Origin: Azospirillum brasilense
Lineage (GTDB): Bacteria > Pseudomonadota > Alphaproteobacteria > Azospirillales > Azospirillaceae
Reading direction: 5' to 3'
Assembly (NCBI RefSeq): GCF_005222205.1
Contig: NZ_CP032347.1
Coordinates: 496,001-560,000, forward strand
DNA length: 64,000 nt
Shown here: in pieces, positions 24,553 to 33,104 of the stretch
How positions within the stretch are numbered: the stretch's first letter is position 1
Layout of the letters: each line of letters starts with the position of its first letter
The notes under the pieces: generated by a model
What the model saw: only the letters and a program-made list of their open reading frames with translations
What the model was told of the DNA's origin: nothing
The model's database searches: none
Position numbers and translations under genes: made by a program

Positions 24553-25239
24553 ATGGATTTCTATATAGGGTCCGTCTTTCCATTCGCCGGCAATTTCGCC
24601 CCCGTGAACACACAGCAATGCCTGGGACAGGCGGTCAACTCGGCCCAGTTCCAAGCCCTGTGGGCGATCACGGCCGGGGCCTTCGGCAGCGGGCCGAACA
24701 ACTCGACGTTCAACCTGCCGGACCTGCGCGGCCGCGTGATGGTGGGGCCGGGGACCAGCCCCTACACCAGCAGCACGATCAACACCGGCAATGCGGGCGG
24801 CACGGAGTTCACGACGATCATCGGCACCAATCTGCCGGCGCACACCCACGGCGCCGCCTTCCAGGGCGGCAGCGCGGGCGGCACCGTTCCGTTCAACGCG
24901 ACGGTCACCGTCCCGCTGAACCCTGCGGTCGGCACCAGCAACATCCCGTCCGCCATTCCCGCGGTGCTGGGTGGACAGTTCATCGACCCCAGCTACGACG
25001 TTGTCCTCGACGGCCCCTACATCCCGGCTTCAAGCCTGCCGACGCCGCCCACCGGAAGCTCACTCACGGGCGCGCTCTCCACGCAAGGCACGGTCAGCGG
25101 CGGTCCCACAGGCGCCACCGTGGCGGTGAGCGCGGGCGGCGGCGTCATTTCCACCCCGGTCGCCCTCAACAACCTGCAGCCTTACCAGTCGCTGTTCTTC
25201 TTCATCTTCATGCTGGGCTATTTCCCGTCGCGTGATTGA
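24553..25239 (+). CDS. Second phage tail-collar-domain protein
   Basis: This 228-aa paralogue of the protein at 23373 has the same order of motifs: MDFYIGSVFPFAGNFAPVNT, FNLPDLRGRVMVGPGTSPYT, LPAHTHGAAF, a low-complexity Gly/Thr/Val middle that differs from its paralogue, and NNLQPYQSLFFFIFMLGYFP at the end. The collar and C-terminal motifs are conserved while the middle is divergent, as expected of a display or fibre-tip protein. The ATG at 24553 starts the conserved motif directly. Its 3' end overlaps the convergent hydrolase gene by 32 bases. Confidence 0.88.
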   Translation: MDFYIGSVFPFAGNFAPVNTQQCLGQAVNSAQFQALWAITAGAFGSGPNNSTFNLPDLRGRVMVGPGTSPYTSSTINTGNAGGTEFTTIIGTNLPAHTHGAAFQGGSAGGTVPFNATVTVPLNPAVGTSNIPSAIPAVLGGQFIDPSYDVVLDGPYIPASSLPTPPTGSSLTGALSTQGTVSGGPTGATVAVSAGGGVISTPVALNNLQPYQSLFFFIFMLGYFPSRD

Positions 25240-27022
25240 CGCGGAGAGCCCCGGTCCCTTCCGGTGGGCCGGGGCCCTGCCCGCGCACGGCGCCCGCCGC
25301 ACCCGCGCCGACGCGGTCGAGCAGATCATCCAGCAGATCGGCGAAACGCTCCCGCGCGGCGCGCTCCATCAGGCTGTGGTCGGCCCCGGCGAGGCGCTCC
25401 ATCCGCAGCCCGCCCATCCGGCGCAGCCGCCCGCCGTCCGCTCCGGCCTGCGCCTCCAGTTCGCCCAGCGTCACATCGCCCGCGCTGTGCACCATCAGCG
25501 TGCGGACTCCACGGTCGGCCAGAGCGTGAAAGGCGTGGAGCACGTCGTCCCTCGCGTAGCCCCGCCCCATCAGCCCGGCGCGCAGCCGCCCGGCGCCGAT
25601 GCGCAGCCGGCGGGCCGCGCGCTCCGACAGGCCGCGCGCGACGCGCGACGCCTTGCGGTCCTGGCGCAGGATGGCCCGCCACACCGCCGGCTCGGTCAGA
25701 CGGGGAAGATAGGCGGTGGCCGGCTTCACCGCGCTGCCGATGGCCTCCTCCTGCGTCACGCCGTCCCCCAGCACGAAGCGGCCCGGATTGACCAGCGCCA
25801 GCCCGACCACCCGCGGGTCGGCGAGCGCCACATGCAACGCCACCGCCGCCCCGGCGCACAGCCCCACGGCCACCGCGGCGCCATGCCCCGCGGCCGCCAG
25901 CGCGTCCAGCCCGGCCTGCGCGTCCTCCACCATGTCCCGGCAATAGATCAGGCCATCGCGGCGCCCCGGCTTCGACGCGCTGTCGCCCAGCCCGCCCAGG
26001 TCCAGGCGCAGCGAGGCGATCCCCCGCGCCGCCAGCCTGCGGGCCAGCCGCACCGACATGCGCCCGGTGCCGCTGTGCGGCGTGGCGCCGCTGTTCAGCA
26101 GCAGAACGGCAGGCCGCCCGTCGGCCGCGACGGCAGGCTCGCAGAGGATGCCGAAAAGGCCGGCGCCGGGACCGAAGCGGAGCGGGCGCTCCACGGCGCC
26201 GGCAAGGCACAAACGGAGTGCGGGCGCCTCCTCCGTCCGGCTTGGCCCGGCGGGCGCCTTGTCCCGCATCAGCCAATCCGCCACCCGCGCGAAAGCCGAG
26301 CAGTCCGGGGCGGCGTGCTGGACGCTGGTCATCAGCCGCGCGTGGTCGGGAAAGGGCGCTTCCTCGACATCGGCGCCCAGCGCGCGGAACCGCTCCGCCA
26401 GCGCGGCGGCGCGGCCCTCCGGACGGTCGAGGATCAGCACCCGCCGTGCCGGAGCCTCGGTCATCCGCGTGAGGTCGAGGGCCCGCAGAGCCTCCGCCGT
26501 TTCCGGAGTCAGGCGGAATCCGGCGCTGTCGATCCCCTCCGGCCCGACCGCGGGCGGGGCGCCCGCCGGCCGTTCGGCGAGCAGGGCGACCGCCCGCAAC
26601 TCCTGCAGGAAGGCCCGGCCGGAGGGAAAAGGGGACAGCAGGACCAGGGCGTCCGCCCCCACCTCGCGGGCCGCCGCCGCGGCAAGCAGAGCGCCCAGCC
26701 GCAAGCCCGCCAGAGCGATCTCCTCAACCCCCGTGACGGCGCGCAGATGGGCGGCCGCGGCGCGGATGCCGCCAAGCCACGCCTCCAGCCGGGCCGGATC
26801 GTCCTCCTCGCCGGCGCTGTCTCCGGTGCCGGGATAATCGAAGCGCAGCACCGGCAATCCGGCCGCGGCCAAGCTTTCGGCGAAGCGGCGCCACGCCCGG
26901 TGGGTGGCCAACGCCTCGCCACCGTAGGGCGCGCACAGCACGACGCCGCGGCGCCCACCGGCCGGGTGCAGCCAGCCGAAGCATCCCTCGAACAGAACGG
27001 GCGTGGACGGATCGGGCGTCAT
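25208..27022 (-). CDS. Tandem alpha/beta-hydrolase protein
   Basis: This 604-aa protein consists of two alpha/beta-hydrolase modules. Module 1 (about 1-270) has the VLCAPYGGEA oxyanion region and FDYPGTGDS, but its nucleophile elbow reads GLRLG, with no Ser or Cys. Module 2 (about 300-575) has LRLDLGGLGDS and an elbow GLCAGA with cysteine in the nucleophile place, an acid (AGDVTLGEL) and a terminal GADHSLMERA histidine. The first module may therefore be structural and the second a thiol hydrolase, similar to hydrolases found with exosortase or polysaccharide genes. The ATG overlaps the stop of the GH2 gene by 4 bases. It is the last gene of a six-gene operon. The substrate is unknown; release of a carrier-bound product is one possibility. 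Confidence 0.75.
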   Translation of the reverse strand: MTPDPSTPVLFEGCFGWLHPAGGRRGVVLCAPYGGEALATHRAWRRFAESLAAAGLPVLRFDYPGTGDSAGEEDDPARLEAWLGGIRAAAAHLRAVTGVEEIALAGLRLGALLAAAAAREVGADALVLLSPFPSGRAFLQELRAVALLAERPAGAPPAVGPEGIDSAGFRLTPETAEALRALDLTRMTEAPARRVLILDRPEGRAAALAERFRALGADVEEAPFPDHARLMTSVQHAAPDCSAFARVADWLMRDKAPAGPSRTEEAPALRLCLAGAVERPLRFGPGAGLFGILCEPAVAADGRPAVLLLNSGATPHSGTGRMSVRLARRLAARGIASLRLDLGGLGDSASKPGRRDGLIYCRDMVEDAQAGLDALAAAGHGAAVAVGLCAGAAVALHVALADPRVVGLALVNPGRFVLGDGVTQEEAIGSAVKPATAYLPRLTEPAVWRAILRQDRKASRVARGLSERAARRLRIGAGRLRAGLMGRGYARDDVLHAFHALADRGVRTLMVHSAGDVTLGELEAQAGADGGRLRRMGGLRMERLAGADHSLMERAARERFADLLDDLLDRVGAGAAGAVRGQGPGPPEGTGALRVNHATGNSPA

Positions 27023-29460
27023 GCTGCCCCCCGGTAGCGCGTTGGGTCCAGGCCGTTCAACGCATGAACCTCGCCATCGGGCACCGCCGCGCCGGGGTGG
27101 TACGGGACCAGCCGGACCCGCCGCTCCGCCCCTGGCGGCAGATGGAACCAGTCCTCCTCCGCCCGGAACCCGTCGTCCTCGATGTGGACGGAGCGGGCAA
27201 GCCGCCGGCTGGACAGGATCAGCGCCCACCCCTCGTCCGTCCGCTCCGCGCGGGCGCGGAGGCCCAACTCCGCACGCTCCAGCCGGCCGCTCCCGAGGAA
27301 ATGGAAGGCCTCGGCCACCGGAGCGCCGGAACGCGCCTCGCACAGCGCCGCCACCACCGCGTCGTGGGTGGGCGGACCGAAGCGGTAAGCACCGGTCAGA
27401 TCGACGAAGCGGTCGGGCAGTGACGCCGCCGGCATGACCTGGGCGCTGCGCGGCGGCAGGGTGACCGTTTTCTCGGCCCGCAGCACCGGCACCTCGCCCC
27501 GCCGCAGGGCGGTCAGGGACAGGACCGCCTCCACCGGCTGCGCCGTCTCGTTCAGCAGATGGATCGCCAGCCCGTTCACCCCCTCGTCGGTCAGCAGGAC
27601 CTGCACCGGCCGGAAGGCCCGGCGCAGCGCGTGCCACGCCGCCTTGGGCACGCCCGCGGAATCGACCACGCCCCAGCCGGCCCCCGGCCAGACATCCTGG
27701 AACATCCAGACCAGCCCGCCCGCGCAGGAGGAGCCCGCCCGCCGCCACTCCGCGAAGACCGCCTCCATCACCTCTCCCGTCACGGCGCGCGACAGCCGCG
27801 CGTAGCGGTCGGGGTCCTCGTAGCGCAGGAGCATGGGATCGACCCCGTACAGGCTGCCCAGGTAATGGTCCCGCACATCCTCGAAATCCCACGGGGCGCC
27901 GGGGTCGCGGGGCACGCGCGCCTTCCAGCGCGGGTCGTGGACCGCCGGCACGCCGGGCAGCGCTCCCGCCGTCGGCATGTTGGCGAAGGCGAGGCATTCG
28001 GAGGCGAAGCGGACATGCGCCCGGCGCGCGTCCTCCAGCGGGCGCAGATAGGCGCCGACGCCGTAATAATGGGTCAGCCCGGCGTCGGCGGCGAAGGGCA
28101 GCGGCCCGCCGGTCGGGGAATTGGTCACGTAGGGCACATCGGGCCGTCCCCGCTCCGCCTCGTCCCGCAGGACGCTGTCGAACAGCGGCTGGCTCCAGCG
28201 CTCGCGCGGCAGGCCGAGCATGGCCGCCTGCTGTTCGGCCTCGCTGCCGCCGCACAGCACCGCCAGTGACGGCGCCGCCTGGACACGGTCGAGGAACTGC
28301 GCCGCCTCCCGTCGGGCACCCTCAAGAAACGGCTCGTCGGCCGGATAGTCGAAATTGGCGAACATGAAATCCTGCCAGACGAGAATCCCCATCTCGTCGC
28401 ACAGGTCGAAGAAAGCGTCGGTCTCGTAGGCGGCGATGCCCGGCACCCGCAGCATGGTCATTCCGGCCTGCCGCGCCAGTTCCAGCCAGGGGGCGTAGGC
28501 CTCCCGCGTTCCCGGCAAGGCCACGATGTCGGGGCTGCTCCAGCAGGCGCCACGGCAGAAAATGCGCTCCCCGTTGATGCGCAGGGCGAAGCCGTCGCCG
28601 GACTCCCGCTCGATATGGCGGAAACCGGTGCATCCCAGATCAATGCGCTCGTCGCCCACCACGGCACGCACGGTGTGGAGCGTCGGCTTGCCGTGGCTGT
28701 GCGGCCACCAGGGCTCGACCTCGGGCAGGCGGAGGTCGCCGCAGAGTTCGCCCGGCCCGGTCCAGCGGAGCGGCGCCCGCGCCTCCCCCACCTCCAGCCA
28801 GCCCGGCGGGGAAGCGGCCCCGTTCCAGGCCGCCTCCAGCGTCAGGGACAGGCGGCCATCCCGCCCCTCCAACGTAGCGCGCAGATCCGCCGAGTGGACG
28901 CGCAGCGGCCCATCCTCCGTGATCAGTTCCACCGGACGCCAGGGACCGACCGCCGGCACGGGCGGACACCAGCCGGGCATGTGCCCCAGCAGCGTGGTCC
29001 GCACCGCGCGCAGCCCCGCCGGCTCGGCCAGCCGGACCGGCCAGCGGCCCCGCCCCTTCCGCGCCTTCAGCACCGGGTTCAGGGCGCGGAAGACGATGCG
29101 CAGCGCGTGCGTGCCGCGCAGCGTGACGGGCACGTCGTGGCGCTGGAACATGCTGTCGCTGGCCAGGATGCGCTTGCCGTCCAGCCAGACCTCCGCGACG
29201 GTGGCAAGACCGTGGAAGCGCAGGGTGCAAGGCCCGTCACCGGTCAGCGTCACCCGGTACCAGACGTCGCGGTCGTGAAGGGGCAGCGGATCGCCCAGCC
29301 GGTAGAGCCCCGCCGCGCGCAGCGCCTGGGCGACGGTGCCGGGCACCGGGGCGGGCAGCCAGTCCCCGGCAGGCACTCCCCCCGGCTCCGTCACGCACAG
29401 TTCCCATCCCGCGGACAGGGGCGTCACGCTGCGGCCGGTCACGGCATGAAGGCGCGCCAT
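27019..29460 (-). CDS. Glycoside hydrolase family 2, beta-mannosidase-like
   Basis: This 813-aa protein has a GH2 jelly-roll domain (VWYRVTLTGDGPCTLRFHGL and AEVWLDGKRI), immunoglobulin-like domains, and a TIM-barrel with the beta-mannosidase-like acid region CGGSEAEQ (where NE is usual) and a probable nucleophile region FASECLAFAN. The WQDFMFANFDYP segment is also typical of beta-mannosidase relatives. No signal peptide is evident, so it is probably cytosolic. It sits 6 bases after the DUF1839 gene and overlaps the hydrolase gene by 4. A GH2 enzyme inside a carrier-protein operon is unusual and suggests that the pathway product contains a sugar, or that the enzyme acts as a glycosyltransferase-like partner. 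The specificity is inferred only. Confidence 0.78.
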   Translation of the reverse strand: MARLHAVTGRSVTPLSAGWELCVTEPGGVPAGDWLPAPVPGTVAQALRAAGLYRLGDPLPLHDRDVWYRVTLTGDGPCTLRFHGLATVAEVWLDGKRILASDSMFQRHDVPVTLRGTHALRIVFRALNPVLKARKGRGRWPVRLAEPAGLRAVRTTLLGHMPGWCPPVPAVGPWRPVELITEDGPLRVHSADLRATLEGRDGRLSLTLEAAWNGAASPPGWLEVGEARAPLRWTGPGELCGDLRLPEVEPWWPHSHGKPTLHTVRAVVGDERIDLGCTGFRHIERESGDGFALRINGERIFCRGACWSSPDIVALPGTREAYAPWLELARQAGMTMLRVPGIAAYETDAFFDLCDEMGILVWQDFMFANFDYPADEPFLEGARREAAQFLDRVQAAPSLAVLCGGSEAEQQAAMLGLPRERWSQPLFDSVLRDEAERGRPDVPYVTNSPTGGPLPFAADAGLTHYYGVGAYLRPLEDARRAHVRFASECLAFANMPTAGALPGVPAVHDPRWKARVPRDPGAPWDFEDVRDHYLGSLYGVDPMLLRYEDPDRYARLSRAVTGEVMEAVFAEWRRAGSSCAGGLVWMFQDVWPGAGWGVVDSAGVPKAAWHALRRAFRPVQVLLTDEGVNGLAIHLLNETAQPVEAVLSLTALRRGEVPVLRAEKTVTLPPRSAQVMPAASLPDRFVDLTGAYRFGPPTHDAVVAALCEARSGAPVAEAFHFLGSGRLERAELGLRARAERTDEGWALILSSRRLARSVHIEDDGFRAEEDWFHLPPGAERRVRLVPYHPGAAVPDGEVHALNGLDPTRYRGAA

Positions 29461-29466
29461 GGTCGG

Positions 29467-30369
29467 TCACCCGCAGCGGCGGAGCAGCGCGCCGAGCGCG
29501 CGGTCGTAGGCGCGCTCCATCGCTTCCAGCGGTTCCGCGTGATCGCCGAAGCGCCGCCGGTGCACCCCGCGCGCGAGTTGGAACTGAAACGCCTTGGCGG
29601 TGGCGGAAAGGGTGGCGCAGGCCTCCGCCGCCTCCGCCGGCCCGCCGATCCAGCGCGTGTGCATCCCGAGAAGCTCGAAATTCGCCCCCACCTGCCGCAG
29701 CGTGTTGAAGGCGTAGAGATGGAAATAATCCATGGGCCGGGCGGCCAGAACCTCCAGATGCTCCGGCAAGGCGGCGCGGAAGGCGGCGATGGGGTTGCCA
29801 GCCGGGCGGCGACGCAGATGGTGCGACAGCAGCCCCCGCGAGGCGTCCATCAGTGCCTCTCCCTCCAGGGCCGGACCGCTGCGCTTCACGAACTCCACAT
29901 AGGGGAACAGGGGAGCGGGGGCGAACAGGCCGTCGTAGTCCTCCCCTTCCAATGTGAAGCGCCCGGCGTTGTGGATGTAGTCGAGCCGGCGCGCGCCCGC
30001 GTCCATGCCGAGGATCGCGATGGTCGTCTTGACGTGCTGCGCGCGATACGACGTCCCCCGCGTGTCCGGCAGATGATAGCCGTCCACCTCCACCAGCACG
30101 GGACGCCCGCGCGCCACCTGCACCGCCGCATGGGCCTCCACCCGGTCGTACAGGGCGAGTTCCTGCACCTCCAGCCCGTAAAGCCGGCGCAGATCCTCCG
30201 GCGGGACCTTGAAGAAGGTGAACTGGTCGCCCTCGAAATCCTGCGCGACGGTGAAGGCCAGGGCGGCCATCGGCTCCATCCCCAGCGCCCGCAGCAGACC
30301 GAGCCACAGGTCGGTGTAGCAGTTGGTCTCCGCCCAGTCGCGGTCCGGCCTGTCGAGCGGATGCGCCAT
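29467..30369 (-). CDS. DUF1839 family protein
   Basis: A 300-aa cytosolic protein whose true start is the ATG at 30369 (MAHPLDRPDRDWAETNCYTD). Conserved-looking stretches include NCYTDLWLGLLRALG, DFEGDQFTFFKVP, VEVDGYHLPDTRGTSYRAQH and YIHNAGRFTLEGEDYDG. The cysteine and histidine in NCYTD and DGYHLPDT resemble the papain-like layout of peptidase/transglutaminase-type DUFs. DUF1839 genes are regularly found beside amino acid:[carrier protein] ligases, as here (20 bases from the ligase). It could transfer or process the carrier-bound aminoacyl group, but this is inference. Confidence 0.8.
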   Translation of the reverse strand: MAHPLDRPDRDWAETNCYTDLWLGLLRALGMEPMAALAFTVAQDFEGDQFTFFKVPPEDLRRLYGLEVQELALYDRVEAHAAVQVARGRPVLVEVDGYHLPDTRGTSYRAQHVKTTIAILGMDAGARRLDYIHNAGRFTLEGEDYDGLFAPAPLFPYVEFVKRSGPALEGEALMDASRGLLSHHLRRRPAGNPIAAFRAALPEHLEVLAARPMDYFHLYAFNTLRQVGANFELLGMHTRWIGGPAEAAEACATLSATAKAFQFQLARGVHRRRFGDHAEPLEAMERAYDRALGALLRRCG

Positions 30370-30389
30370 GCCCGGCCTCCCCTGTCCGC

Positions 30390-31337
30390 TCAGCCCCACA
30401 GGACGGCGCGCACGGCGGCGGGCCATGCCTTCGGGTCGAAGCCGTGATGGCGGAACAGCGCCAGCGCCACCCGCTCCATCCCGAAGCCGACGCAAGCGGT
30501 GTGGGCGACCGCGCCATCCGGCGTCCGCAAGTCCCACAGCAGCCCGAAATGGTCCTGATGATAATTGAAGCTGAGGCAGGCGGTGGGCTGCTCCGCCGAC
30601 GCGATGGGGATCAGCAGTTCGAATTTCAGCCCCTGGTCGCGCTGGCTGGCGGCCAGCATCCGCCCGGCCCGCCCGAAGAAGGGGTCGTTCGCCAGATCGA
30701 CGGCGACCGGCAGGGCCAGCGATTCCATCAGCGCCCGCCCCCGCTCCACCCAGCGTTGCCGGAAGTCCATCACCTGCTCCGGCGTGCCGGCGCGCACATA
30801 TTCGCGCATCCGGAAAAGCTGCATCCGCGCCGGGTCCAGCGACGGCTCATGGCGGAAGCAGTAGGAATAGACATCGACCAGCGCGCCGTCGCCGGGCAGC
30901 GGCCCGCGCTCCGCGATGGTGGGGTAGACGGGGTAGCAGGCGGCGGGGGTGAGGACGACGTTGGTCGCCATCTGGGAGTCGGTCCACTCCTCCCCCTCCT
31001 CGAGCCGGCGCAGCAGGGACTGGTGGGCGCGCTCGTCGCCCTTGAAGGCGTGGACGGTGCCGGCCAGGTGCGGGAAGCTTTTCAGATAGCCGCTCTGCTC
31101 GAACTGATGGCGGGCCACCCCCGGGGGGAAGCGCATGACGTCCGCCCCGTCGCCGCCGCCCCAGGTGGTGATCAGGTCGTTGAAGCGCTCCACGACGTCC
31201 TCGAAGACGCCGCTGCGGCCGTACAGCCCGTCGACTCCCGTGGGGATCAGCAGCCCGGCCGCGATCAGCGCGTCGCGGAACGCCGCCTGCCCATTCTCCG
31301 CCGGTGTACTTCCTGCCCGCATGTCCATCCGCCGCAT
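30390..31337 (-). CDS. Amino acid:[carrier protein] ligase (class II aaRS-like)
   Basis: About 315 aa, a minimal class II aminoacyl-tRNA-synthetase catalytic core without a tRNA-binding arm. Family knowledge: such proteins (related to atypical SerRS) activate small amino acids with ATP and load them on a dedicated carrier protein. Visible motifs are the motif-2-like YSYCFRHEPSLDPARMQLFRMREYVR and motif 3 GFGMERVALALFRHHG. Cysteines in TPAACYP and HTACVGFG, with the Glu of RMREYV, match the zinc ligands of the family. The start at 31337 has only a weak ribosome binding site; ATGs at 31328 and 31322 are alternatives. The cognate carrier protein gene is at the head of the same operon. The amino acid used cannot be read from sequence. 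Confidence 0.88.
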   Translation of the reverse strand: MRRMDMRAGSTPAENGQAAFRDALIAAGLLIPTGVDGLYGRSGVFEDVVERFNDLITTWGGGDGADVMRFPPGVARHQFEQSGYLKSFPHLAGTVHAFKGDERAHQSLLRRLEEGEEWTDSQMATNVVLTPAACYPVYPTIAERGPLPGDGALVDVYSYCFRHEPSLDPARMQLFRMREYVRAGTPEQVMDFRQRWVERGRALMESLALPVAVDLANDPFFGRAGRMLAASQRDQGLKFELLIPIASAEQPTACLSFNYHQDHFGLLWDLRTPDGAVAHTACVGFGMERVALALFRHHGFDPKAWPAAVRAVLWG

Positions 31338-31354
31338 TCCGTTCCGAGAAAGCC

Positions 31355-32554
31355 TCAGCCGAAGAGAGAACCGTTGTCCCTGTGCGCCAGCAGCAGGTTC
31401 GCCGTGTTGCCCAGGATCCGGTCGTTGTTGATCATCAGCGGCGCCGAATGGGCGTCGCGCAGGTGGCGGCACAGGCTGTAGGGGCTGTCGTTGCGGTAGG
31501 CGGCCAGGCCGCCGGCCAGCATCGCCTGCCCCACGATCCGCACCACCATGTCCGCCGCTTCGATCTTCAGCGTGTTCATGGCGACCGCGAAGCCCAGGGC
31601 GGTGAGGCGGTCGGGATCGTCCGCCGCCTCCTCGAACCGGGCGAGCGCGCCGCGCACCATGCCGCGCATGGCCTGGAGCCCGGCGGTCGCCTCGGCCAGC
31701 CGCCGCGCCCCCGGCGGCGGGGTGCCGGGGCGTTTGCGCGCCTCCGCCCGGATGAAGGCGGCGGCCCGCGCCACCGCGTCGGTCGCGATGCCCAGCCAGA
31801 CGCTGCTCCACAGGACGTGGGTCACCGGCAGCATGGTGCGGGCGGAGATGTCGGCGTAGGGCAGCGGCAGGATCTGCGCCCGCTCGGCCTCGGCCACCAG
31901 CCGGTAGCCGACGCTGCGGGTTCCGCGCATGCCCAGCGTGTCCCAGCCGCCGATCTCCTCCAACCGGGTCTGCCCGCGCAGCACCGGCACGATGACCTGA
32001 TCGGAGGGCGGCGAGTCCGCCGCGCGCCGCGCCGTCACCAGGATCGCATCGGCTTCCGCCCCATAGGAGATGACCGTCGCCTGCTTCTCCAGCCGGAAGG
32101 CGCCGCCCGTCTCGTCTTCGGCAGCGCCCGCCACCGCGCAAGCGCTGGAGCGCACGTCGCCGCCGATCCCGGCCTCGGTCGTCGCGGAGGCGAGCAGAAG
32201 CTGCTCCCCGGCCAACCGCGCCAGGAAATCACGGTGCCAGCCGCTGCCCTGCCCGTGGCGCACGAGGCAGGCGACCTGGATCTGGTGCATGGCGTAGATC
32301 AGCCCGCTGGACGGGCATTTCTGGGCCAGCGCATGAGCCACCGCGGCGGCGTCGGCCAGACCACCGCCACCGCCGCCGAAATCCCGCGGCACCATCAGGC
32401 CGAGCAGCCGGGCGTCCCGCAAAGCGGCGAAGGCTTCGACGGGAAAGCGCGCCTCGCGGTCCACGCTGTCGGCGTGGTGCCCGGCGATGGCGGCGGCATC
32501 TGCGGCAACCTCGGCGGCCATCGCCGGCAGGCTGTCCGGCGTGGGCGCCCTCAT
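31355..32554 (-). CDS. Acyl-CoA-dehydrogenase-like flavoprotein
   Basis: A 399-aa protein with the acyl-CoA dehydrogenase architecture: an N-terminal helical domain (LGLMVPRDFGGGGGG), the beta domain (LLLASATTEAGIGGD, then a G-WDTLGMRGTRS motif) and a C-terminal helical domain (AYRNDSPYSLCRHLRDAHSAPLMINND). Such enzymes use FAD to dehydrogenate, or to hydroxylate, a thioester-bound substrate. Its start overlaps the carrier protein stop (ATGA), which indicates translational coupling. In carrier-protein operons, related enzymes oxidise aminoacyl groups tethered to the carrier, so the aminoacyl thioester made by the neighbouring ligase is the likely substrate. Confidence 0.85.
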   Translation of the reverse strand: MRAPTPDSLPAMAAEVAADAAAIAGHHADSVDREARFPVEAFAALRDARLLGLMVPRDFGGGGGGLADAAAVAHALAQKCPSSGLIYAMHQIQVACLVRHGQGSGWHRDFLARLAGEQLLLASATTEAGIGGDVRSSACAVAGAAEDETGGAFRLEKQATVISYGAEADAILVTARRAADSPPSDQVIVPVLRGQTRLEEIGGWDTLGMRGTRSVGYRLVAEAERAQILPLPYADISARTMLPVTHVLWSSVWLGIATDAVARAAAFIRAEARKRPGTPPPGARRLAEATAGLQAMRGMVRGALARFEEAADDPDRLTALGFAVAMNTLKIEAADMVVRIVGQAMLAGGLAAYRNDSPYSLCRHLRDAHSAPLMINNDRILGNTANLLLAHRDNGSLFG

Positions 32555-32880
32555 CCGGCCCCCATCCCGCCCGGCGCGCCGCCCAGCAGACCGGCAACCG
32601 CGGACCGGATCGCCGCGATGCTCTCGAAGGTGCGTCGGCGCAGAAGCTGTTCCGGGAACTCAACGCCGTAGCGCTCCTCCAGCGCCAGCATCAGGTTCAC
32701 CGACCCGTGGGAGGTCAAACCGGCGGCGTAGAGATCATCCTCGTCCGACAGGGCGGACGCGTCGATGGCCAGCCAGCCACTGTCGGCCAGAAGCGTCCGG
32801 ATGTCGGCGGCGCTGACCACCGGGGCATCGCCGCCCCGCGGCGCCGTTCCAGCCGCGATCTGCCAATCCGGTTGGCGCAT
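32551..32880 (-). CDS. Aminoacyl carrier protein
   Basis: A 109-aa protein with a phosphopantetheine-attachment domain in the C-terminal two-thirds. The attachment site reads GLTSHGSVNLMLALEE in place of the usual GxDSL; the T-S-H-x-S variant is known in carrier proteins that partner amino acid:[carrier protein] ligases. The conserved FPEQLLRRRTFESI helix 3 follows. The ATG at 32880 has TAGGAGGA 7 bases upstream; a second in-frame ATG at 32886 is too close to that site. It is the first gene of the six-gene operon and should be the scaffold on which the amino acid is held. Confidence 0.87.
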   Translation of the reverse strand: MRQPDWQIAAGTAPRGGDAPVVSAADIRTLLADSGWLAIDASALSDEDDLYAAGLTSHGSVNLMLALEERYGVEFPEQLLRRRTFESIAAIRSAVAGLLGGAPGGMGAG

Positions 32881-33104
32881 GCTCATTCCTCCTACCCCCA
32901 TTCAACCTCTGGCTTTCCCTGTGCCGGGACAACGCCACAAAACCTTAATTGTTCTGCGCCTTCCTCTGCTTTTCCGTATGCCCCGGGTGCTTTTCGGGTG
33001 CCAAACGCTCCTCTTGCTTAACTCCTGTGGCGATTGCCGTTTCCCCGGACGGCTCTAACTTGAGCGCTGGTTCGTCCAACATTCTGATGATCGGGAGAAC
33101 ACCA

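Noticed and set aside
31355..32141. A long extension of the carrier-protein ligase to 583 residues
   Set aside because: This part is out-of-frame overlap with the acyl-CoA dehydrogenase gene and its composition is Gly/Arg-rich without motifs.
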